From positions 1 through 5,644 of the forward strand of contig CALISV010000062.1 of assembly GCA_938041615.1 (NCBI GenBank): a DNA stretch of 5,644 nucleotides, written 5' to 3'. Positions 1-5,644 of this stretch are shown piece by piece. The DNA is from an uncultured Campylobacter sp. (GTDB lineage Bacteria > Campylobacterota > Campylobacteria > Campylobacterales > Campylobacteraceae). The stretch's first letter is position 1. Each line of letters starts with the position of its first letter. The translations under genes and the position numbers were made by a program. The notes under the pieces were generated by a model. It was not told the origin of the DNA. It ran no database searches and saw only the letters and a program-made list of their open reading frames with translations.

Positions 1-842
1 ATTCTTCTGTCACGTAGGAAAGGCCACCAACGGCGTACATTCTCGCTATGATCGAGGTTGATGCTGAGAATAACACTATCCTCATCGTTATCACAAGCGC
101 GATAGAGTAGTTCTCCCTGTGGTCCAGCAACAAAGCTGCTTCCCCAGAACTGAATACCTTGAGTTTGCTCGCTTGGGTCAGGTTCATGACCGACACGGTT
201 TACAGCGATTACTGGTAAACCATTAGCAACGGCATGACCACGCATGACTGTTGTCCATGCCTCACGCTGACGCTGTTTTTCCTCGTCTGTATCACTACTT
301 TCATAGCCAATAGCTGTAGGGTAGATAAGCATATCTGCACCTTGCAATGCCATTAGACGGGCTGCTTCGGGATACCACTGATCCCAACACACGAGCACGC
401 CGAGCCGCCCCACGCTCGTATCTATGGGCTCAAAGCCCAGATCGCCCGGCGTGAAATAAAATTTTTCGTAAAACTGCGGATCGTCGGGAATATGCATCTT
501 GCGATACCGACCCGCGATAGAGCCGTCGCGCTCGAAGACCACGGCGGTGTTGTGATACAGCCCCGCGGCGCGGCGCTCGAAAAGCGAGCTTACCAACACG
601 ACGCCAAATCTCTTCGCTACCTCGCTCCACAGCCGCAAATCGCGCTCGAAATCCTGCACATAGTCGAAATTTTCGGTGTTTTCGCGCTGGCAAAAATAAT
701 GCGTCTGATGAAGCTCTTGCAAAACGATTAATTGCGCGCCCTTTGCCGCTGCGCGCGCGATGAGCTCGATACTACGCGCTATCGTGCGCGCTTTAGTGCC
801 TTCAAATTTATGCGAAATCAGCCCAACTTTTAAAATTTTCAT
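1..842 (-). CDS. aguB: N-carbamoylputrescine amidase AguB, 3' end off the window, hybrid sequence
   Basis: Cytoplasmic nitrilase-family enzyme that hydrolyses N-carbamoylputrescine to putrescine, CO2 and ammonia, the last step of the agmatine route. The frame opens at ATG 842-840 and runs without a stop to the left edge, giving 280 complete codons; the family is about 290-300 residues, so roughly 10-15 are missing. The catalytic Glu-Lys-Cys triad is visible: Glu43 in LQELHQ, Lys115 in YRKMH and Cys152 in LVCWDQWYPEA. Near the end are GIQFWGSSFVAGPQGE and the family signature RRWWPFLRDRR. The start has a good ribosome site (AAGGA, 848-852, 5 bases before ATG) and lies 20 bp after the aguA stop on the same strand, so the two are probably co-transcribed. 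Oddity: from about residue 150-160 onward codon usage and protein similarity turn Bacteroidota-like, while the first 150 residues are Campylobacter-like. The function call is firm for both halves; whether they belong to one natural gene is doubtful. Confidence 0.93.
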   Translation of the reverse strand, partial: MKILKVGLISHKFEGTKARTIARSIELIARAAAKGAQLIVLQELHQTHYFCQRENTENFDYVQDFERDLRLWSEVAKRFGVVLVSSLFERRAAGLYHNTAVVFERDGSIAGRYRKMHIPDDPQFYEKFYFTPGDLGFEPIDTSVGRLGVLVCWDQWYPEAARLMALQGADMLIYPTAIGYESSDTDEEKQRQREAWTTVMRGHAVANGLPVIAVNRVGHEPDPSEQTQGIQFWGSSFVAGPQGELLYRACDNDEDSVILSINLDHSENVRRWWPFLRDRR

Positions 843-862
843 ATTTTTCCTTCGATCTAAAT

Positions 863-1855
863 TTAAAGCCTGAATTTATTCATACACGAGCAGTGTAGCG
901 AGCCGTTTTGGCGGATGAAAACACGTGCGTTTACTCCCACTACTTCGCGATCCGCGCACGCTGCACGCAGACGCGACAGCGCCAGCTCGTCCGCCGCGCG
1001 ATTTGGATCGTGCGGATCTGCGGGGTCTGCATAAGTAGGCACGATGAGCGCGGCGTTTAAAAAGACGAAATTTGCGTAAGTCGCGGGCAGTCTGCGCCCC
1101 TGATAAAAGATCGCGCGCGGGATCGGCAGTTCGATCACGTCGTATCCGAGCGATGAAATTTCATCCTTCATCGCGCCAAGCTCCGCATAGTGCAGATCGC
1201 TCGGATCGTCGCACGAGCTTATCGCCACGACGCGCGGGCTTAGAAAGCGCGCGAGGGTATCGACGTGACTGTCGGTATCATCGCCCTTTATAAAGCCGCG
1301 CTCAAGCCAGATTATGTTTTTTAGGCCAAAAATTTCACGCAGCCGCGCGTCCAGTTCGGCCTTGCTTAGAGAGTTGCGATTTTCGTTCAGCAAACACGCG
1401 CTAGTAGTTAGCATCGTGCCCGCGCCGTCAAAATCGACGCTGCCACCCTCTAAGATCAGATCCACGTTTCGCAGCGGACGGGCGCTCGCGGCGTAAAGTT
1501 TGGAATTTAACGCGTCGTCCTTAGCGCTTGCAAACTTGCCGCCCCAGGCGTTGAAACGAAAATTTAGCCCCGTGATTTTGCCGCCCTCCTCTACGTCGAT
1601 CGCGCCGTAATCGCGGATCCACGTATCGTCGGTATCGATTTGCGCGAAGCTCGTGTTTGCTAAGCCGCCGCAAATTTGCTCAAAATCCTCGCGGCTAGGC
1701 GCGATCGCAACGACAGGCTCAAACCTCGCTGCAGCGGCGATAAAGTCGCGATAAGCCACCCGTATCTCGCCTAAATACGGCGCCCAGTCGGTGTCCGCGT
1801 GCGGCAAAGACGCCAAAAGCGCCTCTTGCTCTTCCCATTCGGCGAATGCTCTCAT
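863..1855 (-). CDS. aguA: Agmatine deiminase AguA
   Basis: Cytoplasmic agmatine deiminase (agmatine iminohydrolase) of the peptidyl-arginine-deiminase-like guanidine-modifying superfamily. It converts agmatine to N-carbamoylputrescine and ammonia, the substrate of AguB encoded next. At 330 residues it is complete and close to the Campylobacter homologues I recall (about 325-330), shorter than many proteobacterial ones (about 365). Visible motifs: DTDDTWIRDYGAI around residues 74-86 (substrate-binding acidic residues), LEGGSVDFDG at 135-144, GDDTDSHVDTLARF at 191-204 with the catalytic His197, and C-terminal QNGSLHCSCMNKF, where Cys322 is the expected nucleophile. The ATG at 1855-1853 has GGAG at 1861-1864, 5 bases upstream. 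A perfect TATAAT lies 28 bases upstream of the start codon, so the gene probably heads an aguAB unit, although read-through from the tRNA gene upstream is possible. Arginine and alanine codons (CGC, GCG) match the first half of aguB. Confidence 0.95.
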   Translation of the reverse strand: MRAFAEWEEQEALLASLPHADTDWAPYLGEIRVAYRDFIAAAARFEPVVAIAPSREDFEQICGGLANTSFAQIDTDDTWIRDYGAIDVEEGGKITGLNFRFNAWGGKFASAKDDALNSKLYAASARPLRNVDLILEGGSVDFDGAGTMLTTSACLLNENRNSLSKAELDARLREIFGLKNIIWLERGFIKGDDTDSHVDTLARFLSPRVVAISSCDDPSDLHYAELGAMKDEISSLGYDVIELPIPRAIFYQGRRLPATYANFVFLNAALIVPTYADPADPHDPNRAADELALSRLRAACADREVVGVNARVFIRQNGSLHCSCMNKFRL

Positions 1856-1882
1856 TTTTGCTCCAAGATTAAAATTTCACGG

Positions 1883-1888
1883 ATTATA
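1883..1888 (-). promoter_or_regulatory. Candidate -10 element for aguAB
   Basis: The minus strand reads a perfect TATAAT (context CGCTATAATCC) between the tRNA gene and aguA. Initiation about 7 bases downstream would leave a leader of roughly 20 bases carrying the GGAG ribosome site. No convincing TTGACA lies 16-18 bases upstream, which is usual for Campylobacter sigma-70 promoters, where the -35 box is poorly conserved. Inferred from sequence only. Confidence 0.5.
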
Positions 1889-1919
1889 GCGAAGCTCGGT
1901 TTAAAAAGATATTTGTGGA

Positions 1920-1996
1920 TGGTGCGCCCGGAGGAATTCGAATCCCCGACCTTTTGAACCGCAATCAAATGCTCTATCCAGCTGAGCTACGAGCGC
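1920..1996 (-). tRNA. tRNA-Arg, anticodon GCG
   Basis: A 77-base cloverleaf with encoded CCA on the minus strand. The acceptor stem GCGCTCG pairs with CGGGCGC (one T-G pair), followed by discriminator A and CCA. The D arm is GCTC/GAGC with an AGCTGGATA loop, the anticodon stem TTTGA/TCAAA, and the T arm GGGGA/TCCTC around TTCGAAT. The seven-base anticodon loop reads TTGCGGT, placing GCG at positions 34-36 (bases 1962-1960) with G at 37, so it decodes arginine CGC and, by wobble, CGU. The body resembles bacterial tRNA-Arg (TAGCTCAGCTGGATAGAG). Most bacteria read these codons with an ACG tRNA edited to inosine, so the GCG anticodon deserves a check. The gene lies 64 bp upstream of aguA on the same strand. 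Confidence 0.95.
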
Positions 1997-2014
1997 ACTT
2001 TAAAAGAAATGTGA

Positions 2015-2020
2015 AGTATA
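2015..2020 (-). promoter_or_regulatory. Candidate -10 element for the tRNA-Arg gene
   Basis: The minus strand reads TATACT, 18 bases before the mature tRNA 5' end, in the context TTTGGCTATACTTC, which would give a 5' leader of about 12 bases. Upstream sequence is AT-rich without a clear -35 box. Position and sequence fit a stable-RNA promoter, but this is inference. Confidence 0.45.
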
Positions 2021-2090
2021 GCCAAAGGTTTCTTAAATCTTTCATAAATTTTGATGTATTTACAAAAATTTCATTTTTTCGCTTCTTTTA

Positions 2091-2119
2091 TTGCATTAAA
2101 TTTGCCGCGAGTATATAAA
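2091..2119 (+). promoter_or_regulatory. Candidate rightward promoter upstream of the small ORF and pycA
   Basis: TTGCAT at 2091-2096 is separated by 17 bases from TATAAA at 2114-2119, a plausible sigma-70 pair. Initiation near 2126 would leave about 48 bases before the possible small ORF at 2174 and about 280 bases before pycA. In DNA this AT-rich, TATA-like hexamers occur by chance (others at 2160 and about 2233), so the choice is uncertain. Confidence 0.3.
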
Positions 2120-2173
2120 ATTTCAAATTTCTGCACCAAATTTGCCACATTTAACCATCTATAAAAAATCTTT

Positions 2174-2335
2174 ATGTTATCTTACGCAACAAATTTAATT
2201 AAAACAAGCGTGCCTAGCTACCGAGCACTAAAATATATAAATAAGGTAGGACAAGCTAAAAATTTAATAGCAAAAACAGTTAAAGATAGCAAAAAGAGCA
2301 AATTTAGAGACGGCATAACAAAGATCGAGCTCTAA
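2174..2335 (+). CDS. Possible small basic protein, 53 residues, unknown
   Basis: An open frame from ATG 2174 to TAA 2333-2335 encodes 53 residues beginning MLSYATNLIKTSVPSY and ending FRDGITKIEL. It is lysine-rich (about one residue in five), has no hydrophobic span long enough for a membrane segment and no motif I recognise. In favour: it has the same orientation as pycA, lies 70 bp upstream of it, and sits downstream of a promoter-like pair. Against: no Shine-Dalgarno is visible before the ATG, and AT-rich DNA rich in AAA codons can yield such a frame by chance. It could also be a decayed remnant. Treat as tentative. Confidence 0.27.
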   Translation: MLSYATNLIKTSVPSYRALKYINKVGQAKNLIAKTVKDSKKSKFRDGITKIEL

Positions 2336-2405
2336 AAAAGCAAATTTCAAGCATCAGCAAGCAAAAAAGAGTAAAATTCAAAAAACGATAAGAAAGGAAA
2401 GCCAA

Positions 2406-3872
2406 GTGATACATAAAATTTTGATCGCAAACCGCGGAGAGATCGCCGTTCGCGTGATCCGCGCCTGCAAAGACCTGCACATCAAAAACGTCGCCATCTA
2501 CACCAAGCCCGATCAAGACTGCCTGCACGTCAAGATAGCCGACGAGGCCTACCAGATCGGTATCGATCCGATCAAGGGCTACCTAGACGCCAAGCGCATC
2601 GTTGAGGTAGCAAAAGCTTGCGGCGCAGACGCCATACACCCGGGCTACGGATTTTTGAGCGAAAACTACGAATTTGCCAAAGAGGTCGAGGATGCGGGAC
2701 TGGTTTTCATCGGGCCTACCGCCGACGTCATCCGAAAAATGGGCAATAAAAACATCGCTCGCTATCTGATGAATAAAAACGGCATCCCTATAGTTCCGGG
2801 CACCGAAAAGCTAAACAACGAAACGATAGAAAACATCAAACTATACGCCGAGCGCATCGGCTATCCGGTCATCCTAAAAGCTAGCGGCGGCGGCGGCGGA
2901 CGCGGTATCCGCGTGGTGTGGAAAGAAGAAGAGCTAGAATCTAGCTTTGAAAGCTGCAAGCGCGAGGCTAAGGCATTTTTTAACAACGACGAAGTTTTCA
3001 TGGAAAAATACGTCGTAAATCCGCGCCACATCGAGTTTCAAATTTTAGGCGACAAATACGGCAATATCATCCACCTAGCTGAGCGCGACTGCTCGATCCA
3101 GCGCCGCCACCAAAAGATCCTCGAGATCGCGCCTAGTCCGACGATGAGCGAAAGTCTGCGAAAAAGCATGGGCGTGACCGCGGTCGCAGCGGCAAAGGCC
3201 GTAAACTACACCAATGCCGGCACGATCGAGTTTTTGCTAGATGATTACAACAACTTTTATTTTATGGAGATGAACACCCGTATCCAGGTCGAGCACGGCG
3301 TGACCGAGGAGATCACGGGCGTGGATCTCATAGTGCGCCAGATCCGTATCGCGGCGGGCGAGATCCTCGACATGGAGCAAAGCGACGTCATCACGCAAGG
3401 TTTTGCGATCGAGGCTCGTATCACTGCCGAGGACGCATGGCAAAACTTCATCCCAAGCCCTGGCGAGATCAGCGGCTACTACCCTGCTCTAGGCCCTTCC
3501 GTTCGCGTGGATAGCCATCTATATAAAGACTATCAGATACCGCCGTTTTACGATAGCTTGCTAGCTAAGCTCATCGTGCGAGCACCTAGCTACGATCTAG
3601 CCGTAAATAAACTAAAACGCGCGCTAGATGAGTTTACGATCGAAGGCAGCGTCAAAACCACGATCCCGTTTTTGCTCAGCATCAGCAAGGAGCGCGACTT
3701 TAGGCGAGGATTTTTCGACACGTCCTACGTCGAAAACAAAATGCCTACCCTATTAGAAAAGATGAAAACCAAAGACAACGAAGACAACGAAGAGGTGATC
3801 GCCGCCATCGCCGCAGCGATACAAAGAGTAAAAGACGCTAGGAAATTTAAAGAGGAGCACGCGGATGAATGA
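2406..3872 (+). CDS. pycA: Pyruvate carboxylase subunit A (biotin carboxylase, AccC-like)
   Basis: ATP-grasp biotin carboxylase of 488 residues that carboxylates biotin on a separate partner using ATP and bicarbonate. Motifs in order: N-terminal KILIANRGEIAVRVIRA; HPGYGFLSEN (78-87); KMGNK with Lys115; LKASGGGGGRGIR, glycine-rich ATP loop at 157-169; RDCSIQRRHQK (227-237); TIEFL with Glu275; FMEMNTRIQVEH (286-297) with the metal ligand Glu288 and catalytic Arg292; and EARIT with Arg338. There is no biotinyl or carboxyltransferase domain. Sequence and length fit the Campylobacter two-subunit pyruvate carboxylase A chain (about 480 residues; anaplerotic oxaloacetate synthesis with a separately encoded PycB) better than AccC (about 445), because of an extra charged C-terminal tail (EEVIAAIAAAIQRVKDARK). 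Start is GTG 2406 with AAGGA at 2394-2398, 7 bases upstream. Its stop overlaps the next ORF by 8 bp. Automated pipelines would probably label it acetyl-CoA carboxylase biotin carboxylase; the pycA call is by recalled homology. Confidence 0.88.
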   Translation: MIHKILIANRGEIAVRVIRACKDLHIKNVAIYTKPDQDCLHVKIADEAYQIGIDPIKGYLDAKRIVEVAKACGADAIHPGYGFLSENYEFAKEVEDAGLVFIGPTADVIRKMGNKNIARYLMNKNGIPIVPGTEKLNNETIENIKLYAERIGYPVILKASGGGGGRGIRVVWKEEELESSFESCKREAKAFFNNDEVFMEKYVVNPRHIEFQILGDKYGNIIHLAERDCSIQRRHQKILEIAPSPTMSESLRKSMGVTAVAAAKAVNYTNAGTIEFLLDDYNNFYFMEMNTRIQVEHGVTEEITGVDLIVRQIRIAAGEILDMEQSDVITQGFAIEARITAEDAWQNFIPSPGEISGYYPALGPSVRVDSHLYKDYQIPPFYDSLLAKLIVRAPSYDLAVNKLKRALDEFTIEGSVKTTIPFLLSISKERDFRRGFFDTSYVENKMPTLLEKMKTKDNEDNEEVIAAIAAAIQRVKDARKFKEEHADE

Positions 3873-4017
3873 TTTTTTCGATAGTTTAAAGGATATAAAA
3901 AAAGAGCTTCAAAAAGAGCAAAATGCAAATTTGAGCTCAAATTTGACCATAAAACGACAAACAAGCAGCTGCGAGCGTAGCAAAAACGCTCGCAAAACGC
4001 CGCTAGTCTATTTTTAA
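3865..4017 (+). CDS. Short ORF coupled to pycA, probably a truncated gene
   Basis: A 50-residue frame begins [19 protein letters not shown] at ATG 3865, inside the last codons of pycA, and stops at TAA 4015-4017, overlapping the 3' end of the oppositely oriented lepA by 15 bp. The start looks genuine: AGGAG at 3853-3857 is 7 bases upstream and the 8-bp overlap with pycA suggests translational coupling. The first 20-27 residues look like the amphipathic, charged N-terminus of a small cytoplasmic protein. The remainder ([18 protein letters not shown]) is encoded by a hairpin and by antisense lepA sequence and does not look like protein. I infer that a longer gene downstream of pycA has lost its 3' part here. 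I do not recognise the family. The alternative is a genuine 50-residue protein. Confidence 0.5.
   Translation: MNDFFDSLKDIKKELQKEQNANLSSNLTIKRQTSSCERSKNARKTPLVYF
3926..3945. repeat. 20-bp perfect palindrome
   Basis: CAAATTTGAG followed directly by its exact reverse complement, inside the short ORF after pycA. It joins two copies of CAAATTTG, a word frequent in this genome. It has no loop and no T-run, so it is not a terminator. It could be a protein-binding site or chance in low-complexity sequence. Confidence 0.6.
3970..3994 (-). terminator. Hairpin between convergent pycA unit and lepA, weak terminator
   Basis: A perfect 9-bp stem TGCGAGCGT / ACGCTCGCA encloses a 7-base loop, 8 bases after the lepA stop codon. 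On the lepA (minus) strand it is followed by a broken T-rich stretch (GCTTGTTTGTCGTTTT) rather than a clean T-run; on the plus strand it is followed by AAAACGCC. The position suits a terminator for lepA, possibly working in both directions, but the weak T-tract keeps confidence modest. Confidence 0.45.
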
Positions 4018-5644
4018 AACGCTTAAAAACGCCTCTTGCGGCAAATTTACCTTGCCGATGGCTTTCATGCGCTTTTTGCCCTCTTTTTGCTTTTCGAGTA
4101 GCTTACGCTTACGCGTGATGTCGCCGCCGTAGCACTTGGCGGTTACGTTTTTGCCCATCGATTTTACGGTTTCGCGCGCGATGACTTTGTTGCCGATGCT
4201 GGCTTGTATCGCGACCTCAAAGAGCTGGCGCGGCACGATCTCTTTCATCGCTTTTACAAAGTCGCGTCCTTTGGACTGGGCTTTACTTTCGGGCACGATG
4301 ATAGAGAGCGCGTCCACGGTCTCGCCCGCGACCTTGATATCAAGCTTCACCAGGTCGCCCACGCGGTAGTCGCTAGGCTCGTAGTCGAAGCTCGCGTACC
4401 CTTTGGTGCTCGATTTTAGCTTGTCGTAAAAGTCCATCACGATCTCGTTCATCGGGATGTCGTACTCGAGCAGCACGCGCTCGGGCGTGATGTAGTCCAT
4501 CTTGGTCTGCACGGCGCGGCGGTTGTTTAGCAGCGTGATGATGTTGCCCAAAAACTCGCTTGGAGTGATGATGGTGGACTTGACGTATGGCTCTTTGATA
4601 TGTTCGATTTTATTGACCGGCGGGAGCTGGCTGGGGTTTTGGATACGTAAAATTTGACCATCAGTTTGCACGACTTCGTAGGTGACGGTCGGAGCCGTGG
4701 CGATGAGGTCGAGGTCAAATTCGCGCTCTAATCGCTCCTTGATAACCTCCATATGCAGCAGTCCCAAAAATCCGACGCGAAAGCCAAACCCAAGCGCTAC
4801 CGAGGTTTCGGGCTCGTAGCTGATCGAGCTGTCGTTTAGCTTTAGTTTATCGAGCGCGTCGCGCAGGTCCTCAAATTTATCCGTTTCGATCGGGTAAAGC
4901 CCCGCAAATACGAACGGTTTAGCCCGCTCAAAGCCGCCGACGGGCTCTTTTACGGGATTTTTAGCTAGCGTGATCGTGTCGCCCACCTGCACGTCGCTCA
5001 CGTTTTTTAGCCCCAGCACCACGATACCGACCTCGCCCGCGCTCAAATTTGCCGTTTTTATCGGCGCGATCGGGTTTGGATACATGAGGTCTAGTACGAT
5101 GTGTTTTTTGCCCGTGCCCATGACTAGGATTTCGTCGTTTTTCTTTAGCTCGCCGTCATAGACGCGCACGAGCGCCAAAGCGCCTAGGTAGTTGTCAAAC
5201 CAGCTGTCGTAGATGAGCGTTTTTAGCGGTTTTGCCGCGTCGCCGCCGGGGGAGGGGATGCGAGTAATGATGGCTTCTAGCAGCTCTTTGATGCCGATGC
5301 CGCTTTTAGCGCTGACCTCGACCGCGCCGCTACAGTCAAGCCCTATAACGTGCTCGATCTCGTTTTTTACGCGGGCTGGATCGGCTGCGGGAAGGTCGAT
5401 TTTATTTATGACGGGGATGATTTCGAGGTTGTTTTCAAGTGCGATATAGACGTTTGCGATAGTCTGCGCCTCTACGCCCTGGCTAGCGTCCACGACGAGT
5501 AGCGCGCCCTCGCAGCTAGCCAGAGAGCGGCTCACCTCGTAGCTAAAGTCCACGTGACCCGGAGTGTCGATCAAATTTAGAACAAAATTTTCGCCATTTA
5601 GTGCGTAGTTTAGACGCACGGACTGGGCCTTGATCGTGATACCG
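4003..5644 (-). CDS. lepA: Elongation factor 4 (LepA), 5' end off the window
   Basis: Ribosome-associated translational GTPase LepA/EF4, which acts on stalled or initiating ribosomes. 546 residues are visible against a usual total near 600, so about the first 50, including the P-loop (AHIDHGKS) segment, lie beyond the right edge. The visible part opens with GITIKAQSV (switch I/G2 region), then DTPGHVD (G3, fragment residues 26-32), NKID (G4, 79-82) and SAKSG (G5, from 110). EF-G-like domains II, III and V follow, for example [14 protein letters not shown], then the LepA-specific C-terminal domain ending [21 protein letters not shown], which is diagnostic against EF-G and BipA. Stop is TAG at 4005-4003. 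A GTG at 5619-5617 is an internal valine codon, not the start, since conserved sequence continues upstream of it in frame. It converges with pycA. No frame disruption is seen. Confidence 0.97.
   Translation of the reverse strand, partial: GITIKAQSVRLNYALNGENFVLNLIDTPGHVDFSYEVSRSLASCEGALLVVDASQGVEAQTIANVYIALENNLEIIPVINKIDLPAADPARVKNEIEHVIGLDCSGAVEVSAKSGIGIKELLEAIITRIPSPGGDAAKPLKTLIYDSWFDNYLGALALVRVYDGELKKNDEILVMGTGKKHIVLDLMYPNPIAPIKTANLSAGEVGIVVLGLKNVSDVQVGDTITLAKNPVKEPVGGFERAKPFVFAGLYPIETDKFEDLRDALDKLKLNDSSISYEPETSVALGFGFRVGFLGLLHMEVIKERLEREFDLDLIATAPTVTYEVVQTDGQILRIQNPSQLPPVNKIEHIKEPYVKSTIITPSEFLGNIITLLNNRRAVQTKMDYITPERVLLEYDIPMNEIVMDFYDKLKSSTKGYASFDYEPSDYRVGDLVKLDIKVAGETVDALSIIVPESKAQSKGRDFVKAMKEIVPRQLFEVAIQASIGNKVIARETVKSMGKNVTAKCYGGDITRKRKLLEKQKEGKKRMKAIGKVNLPQEAFLSVLKID

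Larger units (their letters stand above)
1997..2405. other. AT-rich divergent intergenic region between tRNA-Arg and pycA
   Basis: About 400 bp, strikingly AT-rich compared with its flanks and full of AAATTT words and A-runs. It must hold the start signals for the tRNA/aguAB side (leftward) and for pycA (rightward). I see candidate promoter elements for both directions and one short ORF (listed separately). I see no convincing tRNA, riboswitch, terminator hairpin or insertion-sequence ends in it. Confidence 0.7.

Noticed and set aside
1..407. Genuine horizontal transfer of the 3' half of aguB as the main explanation.
   Set aside because: Frame-preserving recombination between phyla at a short conserved motif, with the foreign part reaching the end of the sequence, is less likely than an assembly or cloning join. 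It is kept only as an alternative.
430..693. An 87-codon minus-strand ORF starting MPARKHRKF inside aguB, hinting at a frameshift in aguB.
   Set aside because: The aguB frame reads straight through this region (THYFCQRENTENFDYVQDFE) with all conserved motifs, so no frameshift exists and the ORF is an overlapping shadow.
1072..1496. Plus-strand ORFs of 60-73 codons opposite aguA.
   Set aside because: They are antisense to well-conserved aguA motifs, have arginine/serine-rich translations typical of shadow frames, and have no ribosome sites.
1915..2118. A 67-codon plus-strand ORF over the tRNA and its upstream region.
   Set aside because: Its first third is antisense to a complete tRNA-Arg gene and the rest is AT-rich intergenic DNA with no ribosome site.
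2336..2405. Repeated GCAAATTT and AAAGAG words before pycA as a possible repeat array or CRISPR remnant.
   Set aside because: The copies are short, irregularly spaced and of low complexity; AAATTT words are common across this genome, with no conserved repeat unit or spacers.
5617..5619. GTG as the start codon of lepA.
   Set aside because: The conserved GITIKAQS segment continues in frame upstream to the window edge, so this GTG is an internal valine codon and the gene is cut by the window.
1..5644. A mobile element, defence island or novel multi-gene system.
   Set aside because: All full-length genes are well-known metabolic or translation genes; no transposase, integrase, inverted-repeat ends or unfamiliar gene cluster is present.

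Overview
The window reads as a Campylobacter-type (Campylobacterota) genome segment of moderate GC, probably from the higher-GC oral or gut species rather than C. jejuni. This rests on the protein sequences of AguA, LepA and the stand-alone pyruvate carboxylase A subunit, on the recurrent AAATTT/CAAATTTG words in and between genes, and on the gene set. Species cannot be fixed from the sequence alone.

Layout, left to right. On the minus strand lie aguB (842 to the left edge, C-terminus cut off) and aguA (1855-863), 20 bp apart in one unit, preceded by a tRNA-Arg gene with anticodon GCG (1996-1920). AguA converts agmatine to N-carbamoylputrescine and AguB converts that to putrescine. A very AT-rich gap of about 400 bp (1997-2405) follows, holding promoter-like elements and a possible 53-codon ORF. 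On the plus strand is pycA (2406-3872), the biotin carboxylase subunit of two-subunit pyruvate carboxylase. Its end overlaps by 8 bp the start of a short gene (3865-4017) that looks cut down. Converging from the right is lepA (elongation factor 4), whose N-terminal roughly 50 codons lie beyond the right edge. A 9-bp hairpin sits between the convergent units.

The strongest anomaly is inside aguB. The reading frame is intact, but codon usage and protein character switch abruptly at the catalytic-cysteine motif (about bases 363-407). The N-terminal part is Campylobacter-like; the C-terminal part (bases 1 to about 365) resembles Bacteroidota (Prevotella/Bacteroides) AguB. A misassembly or chimeric clone joined at a conserved motif is the most likely explanation, and true inter-phylum recombination is the alternative. 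Secondary points are the tRNA-Arg anticodon GCG with G37, the truncated gene between pycA and lepA with a 20-bp palindrome, and the small ORF before pycA. I see no mobile element, CRISPR array, defence system or undescribed multi-gene system here; apart from these points the region is housekeeping and central metabolism.
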